A DNA stretch of 64,000 nt, taken from assembly GCA_026196225.1 (NCBI GenBank), contig JAPHRD010000010.1, forward strand, positions 31,216 to 95,215, read 5' to 3'. This document shows positions 9,690-18,063 of this stretch, in pieces; positions within the stretch are counted from its first letter, which is position 1; each line of letters opens with the position of its first letter. The translations under genes were made by a program, and so were the position numbers. Below the pieces are notes generated by a model. It did no database searches, had not been told where the DNA came from, and saw nothing but the letters and a program-made list of their open reading frames with translations. This DNA comes from Motiliproteus sp. (GTDB lineage Bacteria; Pseudomonadota; Gammaproteobacteria; Pseudomonadales; Balneatricaceae).

Positions 9690-9722
9690 GTCAAGCCCCC
9701 GTTTTTAACGGTGAGCACATAG

Positions 9723-9772
9723 AAACCCAGTTGCGATTCCTACCTGTTGGTATGAGTCATGACTGGGTTTTT
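9723..9772 (+). terminator. Terminator between phaR and phaC
   Basis: AAACCCAGT (9723-9731) pairs with ACTGGGTTT (9762-9770), followed by TT. The loop holds a nested TACC-TGTT-GGTA hairpin (9741-9752). It sits between the convergent phaR and phaC genes and is best oriented to end the phaR transcript. Confidence 0.6.
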
Positions 9773-9833
9773 CGGTATTAGAAATTGAAGAAGGTTGCTG
9801 TTATTCGCAGCGATAATTTCTAACGGTCTGTTA

Positions 9834-10898
9834 CTAGACCGGCTTGGTTAGCCACTCGGCAACCAGTGTTGGAAGTTTTTCATGGGACTGACGTCCGACA
9901 AAAATTCCGATATGACCACCGTTAAATGCGTGCTCGGTATAGTTCTTCGAATTGGTTTGTGTCCGTAAGGCTTGAGAAGCTGCGGGCGGAACCAGATGAT
10001 CTTTGCTGGCGTAAAGGTTTAGTACCGGTTGTTCGATGTTGCCAAGATCGACTGGCTCCGATCCAATGGTCAGCGCTCCGTTAATAAACCGGTTGTCGAT
10101 AAAAAACGCTTCCAGAAATTCTAAAAATGCCTGGCCGGCCAGGTCGGGGCTGTCGTTGATCCACTTTTCCATACGCAGAAAATTAAGTGCGCTGGTGTGG
10201 TATTCCAACTGCATGGGCAGGCCTAGCTGTTTTTGCAGTCCTAAGCGGGCCGGCATCAAAGCGTTATAGGCTTGTGCCAGCATTTGTCCAGGAAAATTGC
10301 CGTAGCTACTTAGTATCAGTTCTGCATCGATACCTTTGGCCAAGTGGGCCAGTACGTTATCGGCGGTATGAAAATCTACCGGTGTTACAACGGTAATGAG
10401 CGAGCGCACTTTTTCGGGATTGATGGCGGTATAGCAGAGACTGAATGTACCCCCCTGACAGACTCCCATCAGATTCAGCTGAGACTGACCGCTGTGGTCC
10501 AGTACTTGGTTCACACAGTTGTCGATATAGCCATTGATGTAGTCATCCAGATCCAGGTAGCGATCGGCACGATCCGGATAGCCCCAATCGATTAAGTAAA
10601 CCGGAATTCCCTGCTCGGTGAGCGATCGAATCAGCGAGCGGTCGGGCTGCAGATCAAGAATATAGGGTCGGTTTACCAAGGCGTAGACAATCAGCAATGG
10701 TTGCTTCTGAATGTGTTCTCCTTGAGGAGGGTAGTAACGTAAAACCAGTTTGTCTTCTTGGTACACCTGCTCGGAGGGGGTGCTGCCGACATCCACATGC
10801 TCAATATGGCTGAGCGTTTCCAGGCTCTTCAGCATTTTGCCGTTGAGCTCCAGTAGCTCCTTGGCAATTTCTGCGGGTTTGAGTTTCAGGCGCCTCAT
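9834..10898 (-). CDS. phaC: Class III PHA synthase subunit PhaC
   Basis: 354 residues, the size of class III PhaC rather than the ~600 residues of class I/II. It polymerises 3-hydroxyacyl-CoA into polyhydroxyalkanoate at the granule surface. The lipase-like box GVCQGG holds the catalytic Cys147. The Asp and His of the triad lie in NLYASKDHLVPP and NGGHIGIFVG. YLIDWGYPDRADRYLDLDDY is the typical segment before the nucleophile. Its ATG overlaps the phaE stop (ATGA), so the two subunits are translationally coupled. No phaA or phaB is in the window. Confidence 0.96.
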   Translation of the reverse strand: MRRLKLKPAEIAKELLELNGKMLKSLETLSHIEHVDVGSTPSEQVYQEDKLVLRYYPPQGEHIQKQPLLIVYALVNRPYILDLQPDRSLIRSLTEQGIPVYLIDWGYPDRADRYLDLDDYINGYIDNCVNQVLDHSGQSQLNLMGVCQGGTFSLCYTAINPEKVRSLITVVTPVDFHTADNVLAHLAKGIDAELILSSYGNFPGQMLAQAYNALMPARLGLQKQLGLPMQLEYHTSALNFLRMEKWINDSPDLAGQAFLEFLEAFFIDNRFINGALTIGSEPVDLGNIEQPVLNLYASKDHLVPPAASQALRTQTNSKNYTEHAFNGGHIGIFVGRQSHEKLPTLVAEWLTKPV

Positions 10899-11881
10899 AC
10901 AGATTTAGATCCCTTGGGATCTGCTTGATTGCTCTGCGCTTCCATGGCGTTAAGTTTTGATTGAGTGGATTGCAGCTGTTTTTCCATCTGAGCTAAACGT
11001 TGCTCAAAGCCATCCGACAGGTTCTCCATCTTTCGTTCCATGCGGGCGATGGTTTTGTCGGCTTGTTTAAACTGTTTGCGGAGCTTGTGGTGTCGTTCCA
11101 GTAACTGGTCATAGTCTTTTAAGGGAACCAAACCAAAATTACGATATTCCTGCTCCCAATATTCGTGATTTAGTTTTTGCAGAGCGAGCGAGGCATTGCT
11201 CAAGCGACCGTAGGTTTGCTGGTAGTTATTGGTCTTCAATTGCTCCAGATAACAGTGCTCGTAGTGATCTACCCAGAGTCGATATAGCTCTTCCAGAGAA
11301 GTGGGTTCTTCGCCAGCTTTTAGCGCTGTTAGTAACTGATGACTGGTGGTCTGGTTGATATCGTTCTGTATCTCCAGATAGTCATTCATGGCATCGCGAA
11401 AATCCCGCATGCCTTGTTCCGCTTCAGTTAACTTGTCTTTGAAATGATTGTGGCTGGCACGAATCCCTTCCTGAAAAAACGGGAATCCCGGCAGAGAGGG
11501 AATATTGATCCCTAGATTAGCGAGAAAATGGTTGAGTTGTTCTGGTAGTTGCCATTGCTTAATTAAAGCTGAGCCGGTTTGGTCCTGGATATGACGACTG
11601 AATTCGGCGATGGCCTCTTCCAGCTCCGGGATATCCCCCTCTTTTTGCAGGGCTCGCAGTAGGCGCTCTCCGTAGCGACAGAAGCCCTTCGCCTGCTGCG
11701 CCATGGTTTCGGCAAGTTCGACGTTGTGGGGAGGGAGTTGCTGCTCGGCCAGACGCTGACAGCTGTCCATCAGGGTTTGCCAGTCTGCAGATGTGCCGTC
11801 TTCGCCATTGAGCAGGCTTTGCCAGTAAACCTTCTGGGTTTCCAGCCAATCCTGTAGCACTTTGCGTTGCTGTTCGTCCAC
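10895..11881 (-). CDS. phaE: Class III PHA synthase subunit PhaE
   Basis: 328 residues. PhaE is the non-catalytic partner that activates PhaC in class III synthases. The central helical domain contains QEGIRASHNHFKDKLTEAEQ and LEELYRLWVDHYEHCYLEQL, matching PhaE. The last ~80 residues are a charged coiled coil (RHHKLRKQFKQADKTIARME onwards) that may mediate oligomerisation. The start is GTG at 11881 with GGGGA 5 bases upstream. It is the first gene of the phaEC operon and ends in a 4-base overlap with phaC. Confidence 0.93.
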   Translation of the reverse strand: MDEQQRKVLQDWLETQKVYWQSLLNGEDGTSADWQTLMDSCQRLAEQQLPPHNVELAETMAQQAKGFCRYGERLLRALQKEGDIPELEEAIAEFSRHIQDQTGSALIKQWQLPEQLNHFLANLGINIPSLPGFPFFQEGIRASHNHFKDKLTEAEQGMRDFRDAMNDYLEIQNDINQTTSHQLLTALKAGEEPTSLEELYRLWVDHYEHCYLEQLKTNNYQQTYGRLSNASLALQKLNHEYWEQEYRNFGLVPLKDYDQLLERHHKLRKQFKQADKTIARMERKMENLSDGFEQRLAQMEKQLQSTQSKLNAMEAQSNQADPKGSKSV

Positions 11882-11948
11882 TTAGATCCCCTGGCCTGAA
11901 AACGTAGTGGTATGGAAGCTGGGCGCAGATCCTATCCACCGACAGGCA

Positions 11949-11976
11949 AGTCTATCGTAACCTGTTCAATGATCAA
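11949..11976 (-). promoter_or_regulatory. Possible phaEC promoter
   Basis: On the minus strand TTGATC (11976-11971), 16 bases, TAGACT (11954-11949), about 70 bp before the phaE start. The inverted-repeat element begins only 14 bp upstream of the -35 box. Confidence 0.4.
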
Positions 11977-11989
11977 GGTTATCAGAGCA

Positions 11990-12258
11990 TAGGGCCTGTT
12001 AATACTTATGAGATTGACGCGACAGCGGCCATTTTTTCGTAAGTCAAGGCGCAGAGAGCGTCTAGTAGTTGTTCTACTTAAGCTATCTGCAACGCCGAAT
12101 TGCGGGAAAATGGCCCTGTCCCTTCGGGTTACGCCTGTCATTTGGCTGCGCTGTGTTATTCGTCGTTCGTTTGGAGTAACCAAACGTCTCTCCTTATTCC
12201 GTGCTCAGCCAGATGGCAGGCAAAACGCGTCCAATCGGCTAAGTATTATCAGGCCCTA
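11990..12258. mobile_element. MITE-like element, 269 bp, with 19-bp terminal inverted repeats
   Basis: The left end TAGGGCCTGTTAATACTTA (11990-12008) and right end TAAGTATTATCAGGCCCTA (12240-12258) are inverse complements with one mismatch. The interior has no convincing gene but contains an exact hairpin CGTTTGG-AGTAA-CCAAACG (12168-12186). Size, terminal repeats and lack of coding capacity fit a non-autonomous transposable element with a possible TA target. It lies between the phaEC promoter and a LysR gene, and its right repeat encodes the last residues and the stop of that gene. No second copy is seen here. It accounts for most of the 357-bp gap between phaE and the LysR gene. Confidence 0.75.
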
Positions 12259-13111
12259 ATAACTCAATGAACACCTGTGCGGCATTGGAGAGGGTGCGTT
12301 CGCGGTGGAATATCAGCCCCAGCGGGCGGGTGATCGGGGGGGCGGAAACATTAAGCTCGGTCAGTGATTCGTCGATCAACGTCTGTGGAAGCAGGCTCCA
12401 GCCTAGGCCAATGCTGACCATCATGCGAATGGTATCCAGATAATTGGTAGACATGATGACATTCAGTGATAACCCTTGCTCGCCAAAATACTGTTCAGCG
12501 ATCTCCCGAGTGAAGGTTTTTTCATCGGGGAGAATAGCGTTGAAGCGGTTGAGGTCTTTAAAAGAGACCTGTTTCTGAGCGGCGAGAGGGTGATCGTTAG
12601 CCACCACAAAACGCATTCGGTCCTGCCAGATCGGCTTGGCTTCAATTTGAGGGTGGGGGTGGGGAGACAGGGTGATGATAGCCAGTTCGCGATCACCGTG
12701 AAGAATGCTGTCGTAGGCTACCTCTGATTCGGTGAATTGCAGATCCAGCTCCACTTCGGGGTGTTGGTTCGAAAAGGTTCTTAGGGCGTCGGGCAGGCGG
12801 TGAAGGCTGACGTGGTGGCTGGCGGCAAGAGATAAGCGGCCGCCGATGTTGCCGCTGAGGTTCATCAGCATCCGTCGGGTGTCCTCCATTTCCAGCAGTA
12901 TGTGTTTGGCTTTGGGCAACAGTGCCTGTCCGGCGTCGGTTAAGAAAACCTTTCGGCCGATACGATCAAACAGTCGGCAACCCATCTGCTGCTCTAAGTT
13001 GGAGATGCGTTTGCTGATGGCTGGCTGAGTAAGAAAAAGCTTTTCCGCCGCTAGGGAGAAGGATCCTGAATCCGCTGCGCTGACAAAGGCGGTGAGGGTG
13101 TGGGTGTCCAT
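12239..13111 (-). CDS. LysR-family transcriptional regulator next to leuCDB
   Basis: About 290 residues. The N-terminal winged helix-turn-helix is typical (TAFVSAADSGSFSLAAEKLF, LTQPAISKRISNLEQQ, GCRLFDRIGRKVFLTDAG), followed by a substrate-binding domain. It is divergent from leuC, as in Pseudomonas, so control of the leu genes or of itself is likely. The C-terminal residues GPDNT and the stop lie within the inverted repeat of the adjoining MITE-like element, so the native end has been replaced. The start is ATG 13111, with GTG 13120 as the alternative. Confidence 0.92.
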   Translation of the reverse strand: MDTHTLTAFVSAADSGSFSLAAEKLFLTQPAISKRISNLEQQMGCRLFDRIGRKVFLTDAGQALLPKAKHILLEMEDTRRMLMNLSGNIGGRLSLAASHHVSLHRLPDALRTFSNQHPEVELDLQFTESEVAYDSILHGDRELAIITLSPHPHPQIEAKPIWQDRMRFVVANDHPLAAQKQVSFKDLNRFNAILPDEKTFTREIAEQYFGEQGLSLNVIMSTNYLDTIRMMVSIGLGWSLLPQTLIDESLTELNVSAPPITRPLGLIFHRERTLSNAAQVFIELLGPDNT

Positions 13112-13151
13112 AGTTGCCACCGGTGATTAAAGATTTCTAAATCATAACAAA

Positions 13152-13162
13152 TTGGAATCCAA
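13152..13162. promoter_or_regulatory. Candidate LysR operator
   Basis: TTGGAATCCAA is an almost perfect 11-base palindrome (arms TTGGA and TCCAA), 41 bp upstream of the LysR start and 19 bp upstream of the leuC -35 box. The position suits autoregulation and divergent control, but LysR sites are usually longer T-N11-A motifs. Confidence 0.35.
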
Positions 13163-13180
13163 AAGATAAAAAAAATGAAT

Positions 13181-13209
13181 TTGTTTTATCAATGGTGGAG
13201 ACGTAGGAT
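13181..13209 (+). promoter_or_regulatory. Possible leuCDB promoter
   Basis: TTGTTT (13181-13186), a 17-base spacer and TAGGAT (13204-13209), 78 bp before the leuC ATG. The leader holds a GCGAC...GTCGC hairpin but no leucine-codon run, so classical attenuation is not supported. Confidence 0.45.
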
Positions 13210-13286
13210 AGCCCAACTGATAATGAGGTGGTGACCTTTGCGACACGCTGAAAGAGTCGCTGCCTGAAAATAGGTTGGAGATAACG

Positions 13287-14720
13287 ATGGCCGGTAAAAC
13301 ACTCTATGACAAACTGTGGGATGCCCACTTGGTTAAACAGCAGGAGGATGGCAGTGCCTTGCTGTATATCGACCTGCAGCTGCTCCATGAGGTGACCTCA
13401 CCGCAAGCTTTTGAAGGGTTGCGTTTGGCCGGCCGTCAGCCTTGGCGTTTAAGTGGCAACCTTGCCACCCCAGACCACAACGTACCCACCACCGCCAAAG
13501 AACGTGAGATCGGTGTTGAGGGTATTGAAGACCCTGTATCAAAGATTCAGGTGAAGACCCTGGATGACAACTGTGACGAGTTTGGTATTACCGAATTCAA
13601 AATGAAAGATCTGCGTCAGGGTATCGTTCACGTGGTTGGGCCGGAGCAGGGTGCGACCTTGCCAGGCATGACTGTGGTTTGCGGCGATTCCCATACCTCA
13701 ACCCATGGTGCTTTCGGTGCTTTGGCTCATGGTATCGGCACGTCTGAGGTGGAGCATGTGCTAGCCACTCAGTGCCTGATCGCTAAGAAGATGAAAAACA
13801 TGCTGGTCCGTGTCGATGGTCAGTTGCAGCCGGGCGTCACTGCCAAGGATGTGGTGCTGGCGATTATCGGTAAGATTGGCACTGCTGGTGGTACCGGTTA
13901 CGCCGTAGAGTTTGGCGGCGAAGCGATCCGTAGTCTCTCTATCGAAGGACGCATGACGGTCTGTAATATGGCCATCGAAGCGGGTGCTCGTGCTGGCATG
14001 GTGGCCGTGGATGACAACACTATCGAATATGTGAAGGGACGTCCCTTTGCCCCACAGGGTGATGACTGGGATAAGGCGGTCGCTGCCTGGAGTGATCTCC
14101 ACAGTGATGACGATGCCGAGTTCGACGTTACCGTGATCTTGAACGGAAGCGAAATCAAGCCACAGGTTACCTGGGGTACCTCACCAGAGATGGTGCTACC
14201 TGTGGATGCCACTGTGCCTGATCCAAGCCAAGAAGCTGATCCCACTAAGAAGCAGGGAATCGAGCGGGCGCTGGAGTATATGGGGCTTGAAGCCAATCAG
14301 GCCATTGAGTCTATCCAGTTGGATCGGGTGTTTATCGGTTCCTGTACCAATTCCCGCATTGAAGACCTGCGCGAAGCAGCAGCTGTGGTCAAAGGCCATA
14401 CGGTAGCCAGCACGCTTAAGCAGGCGTTGGTTGTTCCTGGCTCTGGTTTGGTGAAAACCCAGGCTGAAGCAGAAGGTTTGGACAAGATCTTTATCGAAGC
14501 GGGCCTGGAGTGGCGTGAACCGGGTTGTTCAATGTGTCTGGCGATGAATGCTGATAAATTGGGACAGGGTGAGCACTGTGCGTCCACCTCAAACCGTAAC
14601 TTTGAAGGCCGTCAGGGCTTCGGCGGTCGCACCCATCTGGTTAGCCCTGCGATGGCCGCAGCGGCAGCGATTGCTGGTCATTTTGTCGATGTCCGAGAAT
14701 TCAACGGTTACAACGGTTAA
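13287..14720 (+). CDS. leuC: 3-isopropylmalate dehydratase large subunit
   Basis: 477 residues. With LeuD it isomerises 2-isopropylmalate to 3-isopropylmalate in leucine synthesis. The start [16 protein letters not shown] at ATG 13287 follows GGAG by 6 bases; an upstream TTG at 13275 is less likely. The 4Fe-4S cysteines are in [15 protein letters not shown] and in GCSMCLAMN. The substrate loop [12 protein letters not shown] is intact. It is first in leuC-leuD-leuB, 21 bp before leuD. Confidence 0.98.
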   Translation: MAGKTLYDKLWDAHLVKQQEDGSALLYIDLQLLHEVTSPQAFEGLRLAGRQPWRLSGNLATPDHNVPTTAKEREIGVEGIEDPVSKIQVKTLDDNCDEFGITEFKMKDLRQGIVHVVGPEQGATLPGMTVVCGDSHTSTHGAFGALAHGIGTSEVEHVLATQCLIAKKMKNMLVRVDGQLQPGVTAKDVVLAIIGKIGTAGGTGYAVEFGGEAIRSLSIEGRMTVCNMAIEAGARAGMVAVDDNTIEYVKGRPFAPQGDDWDKAVAAWSDLHSDDDAEFDVTVILNGSEIKPQVTWGTSPEMVLPVDATVPDPSQEADPTKKQGIERALEYMGLEANQAIESIQLDRVFIGSCTNSRIEDLREAAAVVKGHTVASTLKQALVVPGSGLVKTQAEAEGLDKIFIEAGLEWREPGCSMCLAMNADKLGQGEHCASTSNRNFEGRQGFGGRTHLVSPAMAAAAAIAGHFVDVREFNGYNG

Positions 14721-14741
14721 ATAGGAACGAGGAGAACCACC

Positions 14742-15389
14742 ATGCAAAAATTTGAACAGCATAATGGCATCGTCGCTCCATTGGATCGCGCCAATGTCGA
14801 CACTGATATGATTATTCCCAAACAGTTTTTGAAATCGATCAAGCGCTCAGGCTTCGGTCCTAATCTGTTTGATGAGTTACGTTACCTGGATGAAGGGCAG
14901 CCCGATCAGGATTGCAGTGGTCGTCCGTTGAACACCGAATTTGTCCTTAATCAGGACCGCTACCAAGGATGCTCTATCTTGTTGGCGCGGGAGAACTTCG
15001 GCTGCGGTTCCAGTCGCGAGCACGCACCCTGGGCATTGGATGATTTTGGCTTTCGTGTAGTGATTGCACCTAGTTATGCTGAGATCTTTTACAATAACTG
15101 TTTCAAAAACGGTTTGTTGCCTATCGTGTTGAGTGAAACCGAAGTGGATGAGTTGTTTGCTGGGGTTGAGGCAACAGAGGGATATCAGTTGCAAATCGAT
15201 CTTCATAAGCAGCAGGTCGTAACCCCAGGTGGCAAGACCTTCAGTTTTGAGGTTGACGAGTTCCGCAAGCACTGTCTGCTTAATGGCTTAGACGATATCG
15301 GTCTGACCTTGCAGCATGCCGACGCGATTAATGCTTATGAAGCCAAGCGTAGCCAAGAGGCACCCTGGTTGTTCAGTAGCTTTAAATAA
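14742..15389 (+). CDS. leuD: 3-isopropylmalate dehydratase small subunit
   Basis: 215 residues, the usual LeuD length. It forms the swivel domain that completes the LeuC active site. Signatures: [20 protein letters not shown], then [20 protein letters not shown], and [19 protein letters not shown] sits at normal spacing before the ATG. It lies between leuC and leuB in the same operon. Confidence 0.98.
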   Translation: MQKFEQHNGIVAPLDRANVDTDMIIPKQFLKSIKRSGFGPNLFDELRYLDEGQPDQDCSGRPLNTEFVLNQDRYQGCSILLARENFGCGSSREHAPWALDDFGFRVVIAPSYAEIFYNNCFKNGLLPIVLSETEVDELFAGVEATEGYQLQIDLHKQQVVTPGGKTFSFEVDEFRKHCLLNGLDDIGLTLQHADAINAYEAKRSQEAPWLFSSFK

Positions 15390-15421
15390 TTGCCACAGAA
15401 TCTAGAAAGTTAGGAAAGAAC

Positions 15422-16498
15422 ATGACTAAGAATGTATTGGTTTTACCCGGTGACGGAATCGGCCCTGAGATCGTCGCAGAAGCCGTTAAGGTGTTGGATG
15501 CGGTTAAGTCTAAGTTGTCGCTGGATATTAATACCGTAGACGGTTTGCTGGGCGGTGCGGCAATCGATGCGGCTGGCGTGCCTCTGCCCGAGGATACTTT
15601 GGCAAAGGCCAACGATTGCGACGCGATTTTATTGGGCGCTGTGGGTGGCCCTAAGTGGGATCAGATCGATCCGGCTATCCGCCCTGAGAAGGGCTTGCTG
15701 GGTATTCGCTCCAAGCTGGAGCTATTTGGTAACCTGCGTCCGGCGATTCTTTACCCGCAGCTGGCTGAAGCTTCTAGCCTAAAGCCAGAGATTGTTGCGG
15801 GTCTGGATATTCTTATCGTTCGTGAACTGACCGGTGGTATCTACTTCGGTCAGCCTCGTGGAATTCGCGAGTTGGAGAATGGTGAGCGCCAGGGTTACAA
15901 CACTTATGTGTACTCTGAATCAGAGATCCGTCGTATCGGTAAGGTGGCGTTTGAATCTGCCATGAAGCGTGACAAGCGTGTTTGCTCTGTGGACAAGGCC
16001 AACGTTCTTGAAGCGACCATTCTGTGGCGTGAAGTGATGGAAGAGGTGGCTAAGGATTACCCTGAGGTTGAGCTGAGCCACATGTACGTGGACAACGCGG
16101 CAATGCAGCTGGTTCGTGCACCGAAGCAGTTTGACGTTATGGTGACCGGCAATATGTTTGGTGACATTCTGTCCGACGCCGCTGCCATGCTGACCGGTTC
16201 TATCGGCATGCTGCCCTCTGCGTCCCTGGATGCCAGCGGTAAGGGTATGTACGAGCCTTGTCACGGTTCTGCTCCTGATATCGCCGGACAGGGTATCGCT
16301 AACCCGCTGGCAACCATCCTCTCTTTGGCGATGATGCTGCGTTACTCGTTGGCAGAATTGGAAGCAGCTGATCAGATTGAAGCGGCCGTCAGCAAGGTGC
16401 TTGATCAAGGTCTGCGCACCGCTGATATCCACTCAGAAGGGATGCAGAAGGTCTCAACCTCCGAGATGGGCGATGCGGTCGTCGCTGCGTTAGCCTAA
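15422..16498 (+). CDS. leuB: 3-isopropylmalate dehydrogenase
   Basis: 358 residues. It oxidises and decarboxylates 3-isopropylmalate with NAD. Seen: [20 protein letters not shown] at the N-terminus, the substrate arginines in [29 protein letters not shown], and the metal-binding aspartates around VDNAAMQL and [28 protein letters not shown] is the NAD-binding loop. AGGAAAG precedes the ATG. It closes the leuCDB operon. The Pseudomonas methyltransferase gene found between leuD and leuB is absent here. Confidence 0.98.
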   Translation: MTKNVLVLPGDGIGPEIVAEAVKVLDAVKSKLSLDINTVDGLLGGAAIDAAGVPLPEDTLAKANDCDAILLGAVGGPKWDQIDPAIRPEKGLLGIRSKLELFGNLRPAILYPQLAEASSLKPEIVAGLDILIVRELTGGIYFGQPRGIRELENGERQGYNTYVYSESEIRRIGKVAFESAMKRDKRVCSVDKANVLEATILWREVMEEVAKDYPEVELSHMYVDNAAMQLVRAPKQFDVMVTGNMFGDILSDAAAMLTGSIGMLPSASLDASGKGMYEPCHGSAPDIAGQGIANPLATILSLAMMLRYSLAELEAADQIEAAVSKVLDQGLRTADIHSEGMQKVSTSEMGDAVVAALA

Positions 16499-16626
16499 AG
16501 TAGTTGCTGCGGCTGCGTAAAAGTCGTTCTGGATAGAGCGATTTTAACCAGCTTCTGTTATGATAAACCGCCCCGCGCGCTGTCGTGCGGCGGTTAACTC
16601 ACATTATTTATTCGAAGGACACCAAA

Positions 16627-17739
16627 ATGCGTGTAGGTTTTGTAGGCTGGAGAGGTATGGTTGGTTCCGTACTGATGCAGCGTATGCTTGAGGAACGGGA
16701 CTTCGACCGGATCGATCCCGTATTTTTCACCACGTCACAAGTAGGTCAGGCTGGCCCGACGATTGGTAAAGAAATTCCAACACTCAAGGATGCTCGTGAT
16801 ATTACCGAGCTCAAACCTATGGACATTATTATCTCCTGTCAGGGCGGTGATTACACCAAAGAGGTTTACGGACCTCTGCGTGAATCCGGCTGGCAGGGAT
16901 ACTGGGTTGATGCTGCATCTTCGCTGCGTATGGCGGATGAGAGTGTTATCGTCCTGGATCCTGTTAACGGCGACATCGTTCGTGATTCGATCGCCAAGGG
17001 TGGCAAGACCTTTGTAGGCGGTAATTGCACCGTTAGCTTGATGCTGATGGCGTTGGGTGGTCTGTTTAAAGCCGATGCGGTTGAGTGGCTGTCTTCCATG
17101 ACTTACCAGGCTGCTTCCGGTGGCGGTGCTCGTCACATGCGTGAGCTGGTTCGTCAAATGGGCCAGATCAATGCTGCGGTTGCTGACAAGCTGGACGATC
17201 CAGCATCTGCGATTCTGGATATCGATCGCGACGTTGCCAATATGATTCGTAGTAATGATCTGGATACCACTCAGTTTGGTGTTCCTCTAGCTGGTAGCTT
17301 AATCCCATGGATCGATACTCAGCTGGAAAATGGTCAGAGCCGTGAAGAGTGGAAGGCGCAGGCTGAAACCAACAAGATTTTGGGGTTAAGTGATAGTCCG
17401 ATTGCAGTTGATGGCACCTGCGTACGTATCGGTGCTATGCGTTGCCACAGCCAGGCGTTCACCATTAAGTTGAAGCAGGATATTCCTGTGGATGAGATCG
17501 AGGGAATGCTGGCTGCTCATAACGATTGGGTTAAGGTCGTTCCTAACGACCGTGATCTGACGATGCAGAACCTGACTCCAGCGGTTACTACCGGAACACT
17601 GACTGTACCCGTTGGGCGTATCCGCAAGTTGAATATGGGGCCTACTTACTTGAATGCATTTTCAGTAGGTGATCAATTGCTTTGGGGTGCTGCAGAGCCC
17701 CTGCGCCGCATGCTGAATATTTTGCAGGAAGCGCAATAA
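16627..17739 (+). CDS. asd: Aspartate-semialdehyde dehydrogenase
   Basis: 370 residues. It reduces aspartyl phosphate to aspartate semialdehyde for Lys, Thr, Met and diaminopimelate. The start [20 protein letters not shown] at ATG 16627 has AAGGA at good spacing. The catalytic Cys lies in [15 protein letters not shown] and the catalytic His in [10 protein letters not shown]. The length and sequence fit the gammaproteobacterial type. Pseudomonas has a second asd-like gene before fimV; here only one is present. An inverted repeat AACCGCC...GGCGGTT (16566-16595) lies in the leader. Confidence 0.97.
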   Translation: MRVGFVGWRGMVGSVLMQRMLEERDFDRIDPVFFTTSQVGQAGPTIGKEIPTLKDARDITELKPMDIIISCQGGDYTKEVYGPLRESGWQGYWVDAASSLRMADESVIVLDPVNGDIVRDSIAKGGKTFVGGNCTVSLMLMALGGLFKADAVEWLSSMTYQAASGGGARHMRELVRQMGQINAAVADKLDDPASAILDIDRDVANMIRSNDLDTTQFGVPLAGSLIPWIDTQLENGQSREEWKAQAETNKILGLSDSPIAVDGTCVRIGAMRCHSQAFTIKLKQDIPVDEIEGMLAAHNDWVKVVPNDRDLTMQNLTPAVTTGTLTVPVGRIRKLNMGPTYLNAFSVGDQLLWGAAEPLRRMLNILQEAQ

Positions 17740-17773
17740 GCTTCCCGTAAATAGCGAACAATTCAGTTCCGAT

Positions 17774-17808
17774 AAAAACGGCCGATAGAATTCTATCGGC
17801 CGTTTTTT
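17774..17808 (+). terminator. Strong rho-independent terminator after asd
   Basis: A near-perfect palindrome centred at 17790/17791: AAAAACGGCCGATAGAA pairs with TTCTATCGGCCGTTTTT and runs into more T. It lies 35 bp after the asd stop. Confidence 0.9.
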
Positions 17809-17900
17809 ATTGTTTCAGGTCAACGATACTTGATTTTTACTTGAGGTTGGTTAAAAAAACACCGATATCTTTCTATTAAGTGCTTTGTAATCAGCGGATA

Positions 17901-17928
17901 TTGATTAAAAGCCATGATTAAATAATAC
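17901..17928 (+). promoter_or_regulatory. Possible fimV promoter
   Basis: TTGATT (17901-17906), 16 bases, TAATAC (17923-17928), 135 bp before the fimV ATG. The rest of the 324-bp asd-fimV gap is AT-rich and shows no gene. Confidence 0.4.
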
Positions 17929-18063
17929 TTTATACCGCCATCGGATAAGTTTAAAAATCATATGGATTGATAAAGTGAGACAGTATCGATTTCTATCAGT
18001 CCTATTTAAATAGCTATAACCTCTTTTGGGGACGCCTGAAAGAGTGATCAAAAGGATGAGAGT

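Noticed and set aside
13210..13286. Leucine attenuator before leuC
   Set aside because: There is a small hairpin but no ORF with a run of leucine codons and no terminator.
16499..16626. Lysine riboswitch before asd
   Set aside because: The gap is too short (128 bp) and has one simple hairpin, AACCGCC...GGCGGTT, not a lysine aptamer.
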